DNA of 64,000 bases from Desulfatitalea sp. UBA4791 (lineage in GTDB: Bacteria > Desulfobacterota > Desulfobacteria > Desulfobacterales > Desulfosarcinaceae). Position 1 is the stretch's first letter. Each line of letters starts with the position of its first letter. The stretch spans positions 25,125-89,124 of the forward strand of contig DHGT01000083.1 in the NCBI GenBank assembly GCA_002402905.1. Reading direction: 5' to 3'. The position numbers were made by a program, and so were the translations under genes. The notes beneath the pieces are model-generated. The model was not told the origin of the DNA, did no database searches, and saw only the letters and a program-made list of their open reading frames with translations. This document shows positions 46,775-59,011 of the stretch, piece after piece.

Positions 46775-47311
46775 TCAAGGACTGACTTCGCCAACGACCG
46801 AAAGGAGGCTCGACATGATGTTGCGGGCCACGGTTTCCACCTCGGCGATCTCGGACGCCGCGGAGATGGCATCGTAAGCCTGTGCGTCTCCATCGGGAAG
46901 CCAATCACCGGCCGCTGAGGTGGTGACCAGAATCAACTTGTCGTGGCGCGGTTGCCGATCGACGAAGGCACGCACCCGGGTATCGAATCCCCATGCCAGA
47001 CAGGTGCTGATGATCACCACCGCGTCGTACCGTTCCATCTCAACCGTTTCCAGGGCCTCTATCCCCACGATTTCCAAACCCAACCCCCTGGACGCCATTT
47101 GTAGGCCGAGTTCATCCACCAGTGCGGTTTTGAACGGGCTGTGGCGTGAGGCCACCAGGATGTTGGGGGCATCGACGGTGCCGGTGCGCACGGTGGGTGC
47201 CATATCTTTTTGCGGCCACATTTTCTGCGGCACGGCGCAGCCCTGCACGGCGATCCATAGAACCAAAAAGAGCGAGAACGTCCCTGTTCGGCCGGGTGTC
47301 ATGTCGATCAT
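46775..47311 (-). CDS. Flavodoxin-like lipoprotein, function unknown
   Basis: The 178-residue product has a hydrophobic N-terminal segment ending in AVQGCAVP, a plausible lipobox with Cys25, so it is probably a periplasmic lipoprotein. The rest resembles a flavodoxin fold: beta-strand NILVASRHSPFKTALVDEL, then ERYDAVVIISTCLAWGFD, then HDKLILVTTSAAGDW. FMN binding is not certain, because the phosphate loop (ASRHSPFK) differs from classic TxTGxT. AGGAGAGGA precedes ATG 47311. It is the third gene of a minus-strand group after two sensor genes, 42 bases from the nearer one. Confidence 0.7.
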   Translation of the reverse strand: MIDMTPGRTGTFSLFLVLWIAVQGCAVPQKMWPQKDMAPTVRTGTVDAPNILVASRHSPFKTALVDELGLQMASRGLGLEIVGIEALETVEMERYDAVVIISTCLAWGFDTRVRAFVDRQPRHDKLILVTTSAAGDWLPDGDAQAYDAISAASEIAEVETVARNIMSSLLSVVGEVSP

Positions 47312-47353
47312 TCCTCTCCTGCGTGTTTGCCGGCGGCGAGGGCCGGCGGAATG

Positions 47354-48667
47354 TTAGTCTGCGGCCGTGGCGGCTTTTTCGATATCGATGATTTGCTGCC
47401 CGCCGTAGTCTTTGGTTGCGTAACGGGTAATGCGCATCAGCTTTTGGGTGATCGTGGTGATTTTTTCCAACTGCGCCGTTAGATTCATCATGATGGGGTA
47501 CAGGAGATCGTCCTCGGGAAGATCCAGCAAGATCAATTCCGCATAACCCATAATGGCCATGATCGGTTGGTTCAAGTCGTGACACACGGCGCCGGCCATC
47601 TCCAGAACGCCTTGCAGCCGTTCGCTTTGGCCCAGGGCCCATTGGGCACGATGACGCTCGGTGATGTCCCGCAGGATGATCATGCGACCGATCCGGTTGC
47701 CGCGTTTGTCCGGCAATGGGGTTGTCCGCGTTTCATAAAATCGTTTCATGCCATTGTTCAGCAGGCAGACCGTTTCCTCCGGTTGAGCGAGGGACAATGG
47801 CAGAGAGGCCTGTGGTTCTATCGGTATGGGAAAGGCGGCATCCTTGGCAGAGGTCCCAATATGAAAAAGGGCTTCGGCGGCGGGATTGAGATCCAACAGG
47901 CGGTTTTGATCATCGACGACGAGGATGGGGTCGCCGATCCCCGAGTAGATATCGGCCTTGGCGATGGGCAACAGGTCCAGCAGATGATAGCGGAAAAAGC
48001 CCCAGGCCATGGATAGGGCGACAAGAATAAAGGCCAGGGGGCTGATATCCATATGGGGCATCGGGCTGTTGCCGGTCACGTAGACCGCACTTGTCAGCCA
48101 AACGATAGCGACCGCCGCCAGGATGACGCCGGCCTGGGCGCGCATGACACCCGACGATATCCACGTGACGTAGATCAAAAATGTGGTGAGCCCAAAGGCC
48201 AGTATGTATTGGGTGCCGATGATGCCCCACCACAGAATACCGCGTTCGACGCCACGAATGGGAACCGCATGATCGTGGATCAGGTAGTAATTTCTATAGA
48301 CCAGGTGGTGCAGGGGGTCGGTCCACGCCAACGCCAACATGGCCAGGGGAATCAGGATGAAAATTGTTTTTGTCGTGCGATGGATCCAACATTCGAATCC
48401 GAATATGGAGAATGTGAAACAAAGCGCCAGGGGAATCATGGGAGCGGTACCGAGATATTGCACATAGGTGACCCGCATGTCCGTCTCCAGACTCAATCCC
48501 AGGTAGAGCAAGCCCTCGAAAATCGACCAGATCGCGCCGGCCATGCATACCAAGGATAAATATCGGGCACCCCGAATCCGTCGCCGTCGCCAGGCGAACA
48601 CGGCAACGATGATAATGAGAAGCGCGGCGATGAAAAAGGGCGCACTATAGATCAGTTCGGGAGGCAT
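47354..48667 (-). CDS. 7TM-PAS sensor with histidine-kinase dimerisation domain but no ATPase domain (copy 1)
   Basis: The 437-residue product begins with seven to eight hydrophobic segments (1-230, histidine-kinase 7TM type). A PAS domain follows (GDPILVVDDQNRLLDLNPAA, about 245-345). The last part is a phosphoacceptor helix with His363 in MAGAVCHDLNQPIMAI. The chain ends 74 residues later (QQIIDIEKAATAAD), and no N-box, DxGxG or G-box of a HATPase domain exists in the frame or the next 42 bases. A complete kinase would be about 130-150 residues longer. It could be phosphorylated by another kinase, act as a scaffold, or be inert. The neighbouring gene is a paralogue with the same layout. Confidence 0.85.
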   Translation of the reverse strand: MPPELIYSAPFFIAALLIIIVAVFAWRRRRIRGARYLSLVCMAGAIWSIFEGLLYLGLSLETDMRVTYVQYLGTAPMIPLALCFTFSIFGFECWIHRTTKTIFILIPLAMLALAWTDPLHHLVYRNYYLIHDHAVPIRGVERGILWWGIIGTQYILAFGLTTFLIYVTWISSGVMRAQAGVILAAVAIVWLTSAVYVTGNSPMPHMDISPLAFILVALSMAWGFFRYHLLDLLPIAKADIYSGIGDPILVVDDQNRLLDLNPAAEALFHIGTSAKDAAFPIPIEPQASLPLSLAQPEETVCLLNNGMKRFYETRTTPLPDKRGNRIGRMIILRDITERHRAQWALGQSERLQGVLEMAGAVCHDLNQPIMAIMGYAELILLDLPEDDLLYPIMMNLTAQLEKITTITQKLMRITRYATKDYGGQQIIDIEKAATAAD

Positions 48668-48715
48668 GACACCATTCCGTCAAGAGGGGCGTTCGAGTGC
48701 AGCGACACGCGACCT

Positions 48716-50032
48716 TTAAGCATCGGCCGATGATTTGTCGATGTCGACGATCTTACTGCGTAAATATTCGCGGGTTTCATAGCGGGTGATACCTGTCAGT
48801 TTCAAGGTCGTTTCCCTCAATCGATTGGCTTGCTCGGCCAATTTGAGCACCTTGGGGTAGAGTGCATGGTTGCTGGATACCGCGCCTTCAAGCCTATCCG
48901 TCTGCTTCAACAGGGCGGCGACGGGTTGGTTCAGATCGTGGCACACCGCACCGGCCATTTCCAGGACGCCTTGCATGCGCTCGGTTTCGTCTAAAGTTTC
49001 GTTGGCAAGCTTATTTTCGGTGACGTCCTGGAAAATCAGGACCTGCCCGATCTGTTTCCCCGTTTTGTCCCGGATCGTGGACCTGCCCAGGTCGAAAAAC
49101 CGCGGCTTTTCGCCCATGGGGAAGGTGAGCTGTCGGGCCGCGTCCTGATCGAGAATGCCTTCAAATTGCGGGTGGTTGGCGAATATATGCTCGAAATTCC
49201 GTGCAATGGCGTCGGGGGCCTTGAGATTGAACTTTTTTTCGGCTGCGGGGTTCATGTCTAGGATTCGACGTTTTTCGTCGATGACGATGATCGGATCGCT
49301 CAGGGCCTTGAAAATAAGCGCCTTGGCGATGGGAACGAGCTGAAGCAGGTCGTATTTGAAAAATCCCCAGGCAAGGGAAAAGGCGACAAAAATAAAGGCC
49401 ACAGGCCCGAGATCCATGTTGGCAACCGGGCTTTTCCCCATGACGTAGATTGCGTTGGCCAGCCAGACCACGCCGATGGCGGCCAGTACGACACCTGCCT
49501 GGGAACGACGGGCGCCCTGGTTGACATGCACGGTCCGAATCAGTATCGCGCTCATCAGCCCCGTCAGTGCGTAGTGATATCCGATGATCACCCACCATAA
49601 GGGACCATGGTCGATGCCGAGCATGGGCACCGGCCCTTTGTCGATGCGGAAGAAATGGCTGAACACCAGTTGGTGTGAGGCGTTGCTCCAGACCAGCGCG
49701 ATGATCGTGGCGGCGGTGGCCATCAATGCCGTGATGCTGATGGCGTTGACCCAGTGCTGGAAACCGAACGTAGACAGCGTAAAGATCAACGCCAGTGGGA
49801 TAACGGTGGCGATGCCCAGATACTGGACCGAGGTGATGCGGATGTTGGCTGCCATGTCCAAGCCCAGATAGAGCATGCCTTCGCAGGTCGCCCAGAACGC
49901 CCCCGCCATGCAGAGCATGATCAAATACCAGGCACCGGGTGTGGTTCGGCGAATAAAGATGAACACCGCCACCACCAGAATGGCGATCGATGCGAGAAAA
50001 AAGGGCGTACTGTAAATTAATTCGGGGGGCAT
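48716..50032 (-). CDS. 7TM-PAS sensor with histidine-kinase dimerisation domain but no ATPase domain (copy 2)
   Basis: The 438-residue paralogue of the next gene shares its start (MPPELIYSTPFFLASIAIL), PAS (SDPIIVIDEKRRILDMNPAA) and phosphoacceptor helix (His365, MAGAVCHDLNQPVAALL). It also stops about 73 residues later (KIVDIDKSSADA) without ATP-binding motifs. Both copies lost or never had the catalytic domain, and their C-terminal tails are similar, so the truncation looks ancestral and selected rather than a recent frameshift. The spacer between the two genes is 48 bases. A GTG two codons upstream is an alternative start. Confidence 0.85.
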   Translation of the reverse strand: MPPELIYSTPFFLASIAILVVAVFIFIRRTTPGAWYLIMLCMAGAFWATCEGMLYLGLDMAANIRITSVQYLGIATVIPLALIFTLSTFGFQHWVNAISITALMATAATIIALVWSNASHQLVFSHFFRIDKGPVPMLGIDHGPLWWVIIGYHYALTGLMSAILIRTVHVNQGARRSQAGVVLAAIGVVWLANAIYVMGKSPVANMDLGPVAFIFVAFSLAWGFFKYDLLQLVPIAKALIFKALSDPIIVIDEKRRILDMNPAAEKKFNLKAPDAIARNFEHIFANHPQFEGILDQDAARQLTFPMGEKPRFFDLGRSTIRDKTGKQIGQVLIFQDVTENKLANETLDETERMQGVLEMAGAVCHDLNQPVAALLKQTDRLEGAVSSNHALYPKVLKLAEQANRLRETTLKLTGITRYETREYLRSKIVDIDKSSADA

Positions 50033-50139
50033 TGGCACCGTCTGAGACTCTCTATAAAAGTGGTTCGCAGATACGTTATCGGGGGTCGATTGTCAATGGC
50101 GCCCTGACTCGCGCTGCCCGTGGGATTGAAGCCTGCCTG

Positions 50140-50331
50140 TTATTCCGTTATTTTTGTCGTTGCCGCCAGTTTGGCGATTCTGTCCGCGGCGACGTCGCGC
50201 ACCATGGCGTGCTCATCTCGTTCGGATATCTGCTTGAGCAGGTTGATATCGTCTATTTTTTCAATTGCCTTGATCCGGACCTCGGGATTTGAGTTCCGCC
50301 AACGCGGGATAAACAAGTCACTGAATTTCAT
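50140..50331 (-). CDS. Small HEAT-repeat-like protein, 63 residues
   Basis: From ATG 50331 (AAAGGAGG five bases upstream) the product is 63 residues, shaped like one or two HEAT repeats: WRNSNPEVRIKAIEKIDD and a second helix pair ending DEHAMVRDVAADRIAKLA. Such proteins are usually binding scaffolds. A longer frame to 50397 lacks support. It lies 107 bases upstream of the sensor genes on the same strand, but I see no evidence of operon linkage. Confidence 0.7.
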   Translation of the reverse strand: MKFSDLFIPRWRNSNPEVRIKAIEKIDDINLLKQISERDEHAMVRDVAADRIAKLAATTKITE

Positions 50332-50629
50332 CATGACCTCCTTTTCGGCCCGGCACCCCTGCGCCGGGAAGATGAATGGTTGGCCGCAGGCACGCATCGC
50401 TCATGGTTTGAAAAGCGAAACAGCGACTGTGGGAGGTCGTTCTCCAATTCAGTAAGGGGGTGGCTCGCTCGGCGTTCGGAGGCGCGACATTCGAAGGGAA
50501 TATCCAATACGGCGGAATGGCTTGTGAAACAGCCTGCTGATCAGAAACGCTGCTGCACTGCGACGGATGCCATCATCCTAAATGAAACAGCGGGGCCTGT
50601 CAAATCCGGAGTCATACATGGGGGACGGT

Positions 50630-50815
50630 CTAAAGCCTGGGCTTCCTTCGTTTTTCTTTGTGCATGTTTGCCAATTTTTCACTGATGGCATCAAAAATGA
50701 ATTCTTTGGGATCCAATCCCTTGGCTTTACAGAGGGCCTCCACCCGCTCGAACAGGGCTTTGGGGATAAAGGCGGAAATAGACGCGTTAGGCTCTTGGTC
50801 GTGGTTTTGGCGCAT
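50630..50815 (-). CDS. Small ribbon-helix-helix-like protein, 61 residues
   Basis: From ATG 50815 (AGGGA eight bases upstream) a 61-residue basic protein is encoded. NASISAFIPKALFERVEALC followed by a helix with KEFIFDAISEKLA fits the strand-helix-helix of CopG/MetJ-like DNA-binding proteins. It could be a regulator or antitoxin, but no toxin-like gene adjoins it. The frame is open to 50980 but the upstream part is low quality. It is divergent from the pyruvate:ferredoxin oxidoreductase gene across about 480 bases. Confidence 0.6.
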   Translation of the reverse strand: MRQNHDQEPNASISAFIPKALFERVEALCKAKGLDPKEFIFDAISEKLANMHKEKRRKPRL

Positions 50816-54942
<4,127 letters not shown>

Positions 54943-54972
54943 GCCGCCATCGATTGGATTGCACTTTCCAGG

Positions 54973-55005
54973 GGCCGCTTCATCTTGGTATGAAGCGGCC
55001 TTTTT
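54973..55005 (+). terminator. Intrinsic terminator after nifJ
   Basis: Eleven pairs GGCCGCTTCAT / ATGAAGCGGCC (54973-54983, 54990-55000), loop of six, followed by TTTTT. Confidence 0.92.
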
Positions 55006-55037
55006 AATTCGGCCGTTTTGTTGTAATAAGGGCCCTC

Positions 55038-55718
55038 ATGTCGACCGTATCCCATCCATCCGAATACCAGTGCCGCCGCTGCGGAACCTGTTGCTGTAAG
55101 GGCGGGCCGGCCCTGCATGTCGAGGACGAGACGCTGGTCACCTCGGGCAAGATCCTCTTGAAGGATTTGTGCACCATTCGCGAAGGTGAACCGGCATTCG
55201 ACAACATCCGCGGCGTGGTGAACCCGGCCCCGAGCGACATCATCAAGATCAAGGGGGTGTCCGACACGGACGCGACCTGCCGGTTTTTGAACCAGGAAAC
55301 CGTTGGGTGCACCATTTATGAACACCGGCCCGCGGAGTGTCGTGTGCTCACGTGTTGGGACACCCAGGCGATCATGACGATGTATGATCAGGATCGCCTG
55401 ACCCGCGGCCGGCTCTTGTCGCGGCTGCCGGGCTTGTTCGACCTGGTCGACGAGCATCAGCACCGTTGCGGCTATCCGCGTGTCGCCGAATTGGCGACGG
55501 CCATCCAAAACGGGGATGCAGGCGGGGTGGCGGCCGAAGAGCTGTTGGCCATGATTCGTTATGACCAGAGCCTGCGGCAGGTGACCGTTGAACGCTCCCG
55601 TCTGGATCCTTCGCTACTCGATTTCCTGTTCGGTCGACCGCTGGCAGAAACGTTGCGCCGGTTCCAGATCAAAATGATCCGGAATGGACCCCGCATCACC
55701 CTCGTACCTGCTTTTTGA
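55038..55718 (+). CDS. YkgJ-family cysteine-cluster protein
   Basis: The 226-residue product has the CxxCxxCC motif CRRCGTCCCKGG at residues 12-23, and later ATCRFLNQETVGCTIYEHRP and AECRVLTCWD, the order typical of the zinc/iron-chelating YkgJ family. It probably binds an Fe-S cluster or metal; the reaction is unknown. It stands alone downstream of the nifJ terminator. The 87 bases to the opposing nitrilase gene show no strong terminator. Confidence 0.85.
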   Translation: MSTVSHPSEYQCRRCGTCCCKGGPALHVEDETLVTSGKILLKDLCTIREGEPAFDNIRGVVNPAPSDIIKIKGVSDTDATCRFLNQETVGCTIYEHRPAECRVLTCWDTQAIMTMYDQDRLTRGRLLSRLPGLFDLVDEHQHRCGYPRVAELATAIQNGDAGGVAAEELLAMIRYDQSLRQVTVERSRLDPSLLDFLFGRPLAETLRRFQIKMIRNGPRITLVPAF

Positions 55719-55805
55719 CATCAGAATCCGTTCTTTAGCGGGCTGCGGCGCGGATTGCCGGTGGACGTCGGCCGCCTTTGATGGAAAGCGATGGACTCGC
55801 GCGAC

Positions 55806-56615
55806 TTATCGGCCGTAGAGGTCCGGACGGCGGTTGGGGAAAAAGTAGCGCATGGGATGCGACCGAACCGCTTCCAACTCAGCCGCCATGAGTTCCACTA
55901 TCAGCATGCCTTCCGTGTTTTCCAGGCGTTTGGCGATGACCTCTCCCGACGGACCGATAACGACCGCGTTGCCCGGAAAAACGAGTCCTCTGTCGTTTTC
56001 CCCGAGTTGGTTGCAGGCCACCACAAAGACCCCATTGTCATAGGCCCGGGCTGTCAGGTGGCGCAGCCACGATCGATGTTTGGCAGCGGCGTCGCCTCGA
56101 GGTGACGCATGGGGCATGAAGAGAATGTCGGCGTCTTTGGCGGTCATGGCCGTGGAAAGTTCGGGAAAATGTGCATCGTAGCACAGTTGGATGCCGAGGA
56201 TGGCGTGGGTGGTATCGAAAACGGGGATGTCATTGCCTGGAACGAAGTAAGGCGTTTCGTTGGGTGCCAGATGAAGTTTCCGGTAGCAGCCGATCCGGCC
56301 ATCGGGCCAAAAGATGCCATGGCTGGCGTATGGCTTGTCCGTGTCACTTCGTTCGGCCATTCCGGCCAGGATGATCATCCGATGCCGAGTGGCAAGCGTG
56401 GACAGACGATGGCTGACATCTCCTGGAAGGGGTTGGGCGTAAGCTGACATGTCGCTATGGTTCACATAGCCCGTGATGTTCAATTCTGGAAAACAGATCA
56501 GTGCCACGCCGTTTTTTTGGGCTTCGCGGACCCAGTAGGCGGTTCGGGATAGATTGAACTCGATCTCTCCCACCGGCGATCGGCACACCACTGCGGCGAC
56601 GCGGAGATTTTTCAT
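55806..56615 (-). CDS. Carbon-nitrogen hydrolase (nitrilase family)
   Basis: The 269-residue product has the catalytic triad of the family: Glu44 (ICFPELNITGY), Lys113 (CYRKLHLAP) and Cys145 (IQLCYDAHFPE). It hydrolyses an amide or nitrile; the substrate is not determined. ATG 56615 lies one base after the AhbA/B-like stop, so it is translationally coupled to that gene, and the YjbQ-like gene precedes both. Confidence 0.88.
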   Translation of the reverse strand: MKNLRVAAVVCRSPVGEIEFNLSRTAYWVREAQKNGVALICFPELNITGYVNHSDMSAYAQPLPGDVSHRLSTLATRHRMIILAGMAERSDTDKPYASHGIFWPDGRIGCYRKLHLAPNETPYFVPGNDIPVFDTTHAILGIQLCYDAHFPELSTAMTAKDADILFMPHASPRGDAAAKHRSWLRHLTARAYDNGVFVVACNQLGENDRGLVFPGNAVVIGPSGEVIAKRLENTEGMLIVELMAAELEAVRSHPMRYFFPNRRPDLYGR

Positions 56616-56616
56616 G

Positions 56617-57069
56617 TCACAAATCGAATTGGGCCCGAATTTTAAACACCTTGGTCGCCGGCATATTCAGGATCGCCTCCACGCCGGTCTCTTTGGCGAT
56701 TCGTTCGAGGTTTTGGGCGATCTCTTCCCTGGAACGGGCGATGAACGTAAACCACACGTTGAATTCATTGTCCCGCTGGTAGTTGTGGGTCACACCCGGA
56801 TAACGATTGACCACCCGGGAAAAGGTCTCAATTTTTTCTTCAGGCACCCGCGCCGCGCACAGGGTGCTGACAAACCCCACCTTGCCAGGCACAAAATTGG
56901 CGCCGATGCGACGAATGATGCCCGCTTGTTTGAGTCGCAGGACCCGTTGGATGACATCGCTTTCCTGCAAGTTCAATTCACGGGCAATCACGCCGAACGG
57001 GCGCGGTTCAATGGGAAAGTCCGACTGAATCCGGTTGAGAATCGTCTTGTCGGTGTCGTCCAGGCTCAT
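56617..57069 (-). CDS. Siroheme decarboxylase-like / Lrp-AsnC protein
   Basis: The 150-residue product has an N-terminal Lrp/AsnC winged helix (LDDTDKTILNRIQSDFPIEP and QAGIIRRIGANF) and an effector-like half containing GVTHNYQRDNEFNVWFTF. That half is the hallmark of AhbA/AhbB, which remove two carboxyls from siroheme in the alternative heme pathway of sulfate reducers. AhbA and AhbB are usually encoded side by side, but only one homologue is present here, so a partner must be elsewhere, or it is an Lrp-type regulator. I cannot assign A versus B. The start 57069 is chosen from the conserved MSLDDTDK; the frame extends to 57159 in the YjbQ gene. Confidence 0.8.
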   Translation of the reverse strand: MSLDDTDKTILNRIQSDFPIEPRPFGVIARELNLQESDVIQRVLRLKQAGIIRRIGANFVPGKVGFVSTLCAARVPEEKIETFSRVVNRYPGVTHNYQRDNEFNVWFTFIARSREEIAQNLERIAKETGVEAILNMPATKVFKIRAQFDL

Positions 57070-57079
57070 TGAGCTGACC

Positions 57080-57496
57080 TCAGCTTTGCGATGGCGGGGG
57101 GAGTGTCGATGCCATCCATGTGATATTGACTTTTCGGCTGCGCGGACCATCGAATTCACAGAAGAAGATACCTTGCCACGTGCCGAGTACCAACCGGCCG
57201 CCTTCCACCTGGACGAGTTCAGAGGACCCGATCAGTGCGGTCTTGACGTGGGCCGGCGAATTGCCCTCCAGGTGGCGGTAAGGTGCCTTCCAAGGCACCA
57301 TCTGGTTGAGTACCATTAACATATCCGCCGGCACGCTGGGATCCGCGTTTTCGTTGATGGTTACCGCCGCCGTCGTGTGCGGTACGTAAACCATGCAGAT
57401 CCCTTCCCGAACGCCGGATGCGTCGATCAGGCGCTGGACTTCACCGGTGATGTCGATCATTTCCGTCTGGCTATGCGTTTTTAGGCTCAGTTGCAT
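57080..57496 (-). CDS. yjbQ: YjbQ/UPF0047 family protein
   Basis: The 138-residue product has the conserved segments ICMVYVPHTTAAVTINENAD and YRHLEGNSPAHVKTALIGSS, then GTWQGIFFCEFDGPRSRKV, with the family His and Glu residues. YjbQ proteins have been shown to have low thiamin-phosphate-synthase activity in vitro, but the physiological role is unsettled. ATG 57496 (GGGAG upstream) gives the family length; the frame to 57724 overlaps the dsrC region and is rejected. Ten bases separate it from the downstream AhbA/B-like gene. Confidence 0.85.
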   Translation of the reverse strand: MQLSLKTHSQTEMIDITGEVQRLIDASGVREGICMVYVPHTTAAVTINENADPSVPADMLMVLNQMVPWKAPYRHLEGNSPAHVKTALIGSSELVQVEGGRLVLGTWQGIFFCEFDGPRSRKVNITWMASTLPPPSQS

Positions 57497-57594
57497 GGCC
57501 GTGCTCCCGGTTTTTATGAATAGCATCCATTTAGAATCCATGTCGGCAAGCGACATCTCCATGCTTGCTATCACTTTTCCGGATGACATCTCAA

Positions 57595-57624
57595 ATAAAA
57601 AAGGCCCTGCATAGCAGGGCCTTT
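57595..57624 (-). terminator. Intrinsic terminator after dsrC
   Basis: Reading the minus strand, 11 pairs AAAGGCCCTGC / GCAGGGCCTTT (57614-57624, 57600-57610), loop of three, followed by TTTTTATTT. It sits 23 bases after the dsrC stop. Confidence 0.92.
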
Positions 57625-57647
57625 GAGTGAACTGATGCCGAATCGGA

Positions 57648-57965
57648 TTAGACGCAACCGGTCGGTTTGGGCAGACCTGCCATTTTACAGGCTCCCTTGC
57701 CCGGTCCGGAAGGAAAGAGTTCATAAATGTGTTTCAGTTTGAACCCGGTGACTTTGGAAAGAACGCGAACCATCGGGGCGATACCATTCTTTTCATAGTA
57801 CTCGCGGAGCACCTCGATCACCTTTTTGTGTTCATCGTTCAGCTCATCGATGCCTTCCTGCTGCTTTACATACTGGACCCACTCTTCACTCCAGTTTTTG
57901 TAATCATCGATGAAACCATCTTCGTCTACGTTAAAAGTTTTTCCACTAAATTCAACTGTCGGCAT
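57648..57965 (-). CDS. dsrC: DsrC, sulfur-trafficking protein of dissimilatory sulfite reduction
   Basis: The 105-residue product has the C-terminal arm GACKMAGLPKPTGCV with Cys93 and Cys104 in the canonical places. Both are needed to form the DsrC trisulfide that accepts sulfite-derived sulfur from DsrAB and is reduced by DsrMKJOP (or possibly by Hdr-like enzymes). A strong AAAGGAGG-type site precedes the ATG. It has its own promoter and terminator, so it is monocistronic, and it lies just downstream of a hdrA-mvhD-flx cluster. DsrC is the clearest marker that the organism reduces or disproportionates sulfur compounds. Confidence 0.97.
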   Translation of the reverse strand: MPTVEFSGKTFNVDEDGFIDDYKNWSEEWVQYVKQQEGIDELNDEHKKVIEVLREYYEKNGIAPMVRVLSKVTGFKLKHIYELFPSGPGKGACKMAGLPKPTGCV

Positions 57966-58041
57966 TTAAACTCCTCCTTTGCCAATATTTTATGGTTCTT
58001 GGCTAGTCAGCCTTTGCTAATCCGAAACTGTGAAGTTAACC

Positions 58042-58070
58042 CTAATAACGAATCACCTGTTTGTTGTCAA
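58042..58070 (-). promoter_or_regulatory. Sigma70 promoter of dsrC
   Basis: On the minus strand TTGACA (58070-58065) is followed after exactly 17 bases by TATTAG (58047-58042). Expected start near 58035 gives a leader of about 70 bases. It lies in the 145-base gap after flxA. Confidence 0.65.
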
Positions 58071-58110
58071 TATGAAAACACGCGATCGGCGCTTATCTGT
58101 TCCAAACGGA

Positions 58111-58956
58111 TCAATATTCTTTAGGTGTCCGGTTCACCTGAGCCAGGGTGAATACCGGGCCGTCCTTGCAGACCAATTCGCGACCGATTCCGCAGCGGCC
58201 GCACATACCGATACCGCACTTCATCCGGTTTTCCAGAGAAAGGATGATGTGGTCATGGTCGTAGCCCAGTTTTTCAAGGACCGGCTGTGTAAATTTGATC
58301 ATGATGGGGGGGCCGCAAACGATGGCGTAAGAGTTTTCATCACCCGGGGGGGCCTTTTGTTCTGTAATCGGCGGCACAAAGCCGACGTTGTATTTCCAGT
58401 CCGGATCTTTTGTGCCGTCCACGGTAATGTGCATGTTGATATCATCGCGTTTTTCCCACTCGATCAGCTCGTTTTTATAAAGGAGCATACCCGGTGAGCG
58501 CGCACCGTAAACGACGTTGATGTCGTTAAATTTTTTCCGATTGGCCGGGTCGAGCATGTAAATGATCGAAGAGCGCAAGGTGGTGAAGGCGAATCCACCG
58601 CCGACGATCAGGACGTTCTTGCCTTCGAGCAGGTCCCAGGGGTACCAGTTGCCCAGCGGACCGCGCACGCCCATGATGTCGCCGACCTGCATGTTGTGCA
58701 GATGAGAGGTCACGACCCCGGCCTTGTTGATGGTGAACTTGATGAACCCTTTTTCCACCGGGGAAGAGGCGATGCCGATGGGGATTTCGCCCACGCCGGC
58801 GATGGACAACTCGGCAAACTGACCGGCTCTGTATGCGAATTTGGCTTCATCGTCCGGGTTGAGGAACACGAATTTGAATGTTTTTAAATTGCGATCTTCG
58901 CTCTCGACGGTAATGTCGTCGATACGGACCGGATATGGCAGATATGGATTTTGCAC
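58111..58956 (-). CDS. flxA: FlxA-like FAD/NAD(H) oxidoreductase subunit
   Basis: The 281-residue product has a ferredoxin-NADP-reductase-like FAD/NAD fold (residues about 1-230; VLIVGGGFAFTTLRSSI and YAIVCGPPIMIKF) and a C-terminal cysteine cluster ENRMKCGIGMCGRCGIG with VCKDGPVF, a [2Fe-2S]-type site. It would pass electrons from NADH into the complex. GTG 58956 is preceded by GGGAGGAA; GTG 59010 (AAGGGAG upstream, overlapping flxB's end) would add 18 residues and cannot be excluded. The family N-terminus NPYLPYPVRI favours the shorter form. Confidence 0.8.
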   Translation of the reverse strand: MQNPYLPYPVRIDDITVESEDRNLKTFKFVFLNPDDEAKFAYRAGQFAELSIAGVGEIPIGIASSPVEKGFIKFTINKAGVVTSHLHNMQVGDIMGVRGPLGNWYPWDLLEGKNVLIVGGGFAFTTLRSSIIYMLDPANRKKFNDINVVYGARSPGMLLYKNELIEWEKRDDINMHITVDGTKDPDWKYNVGFVPPITEQKAPPGDENSYAIVCGPPIMIKFTQPVLEKLGYDHDHIILSLENRMKCGIGMCGRCGIGRELVCKDGPVFTLAQVNRTPKEY

Positions 58957-59011
58957 GAATTCCTCCCTCGATCGGGTGCGTTCGGGACGTTGCTGTGCGG
59001 CGACCGGCACG

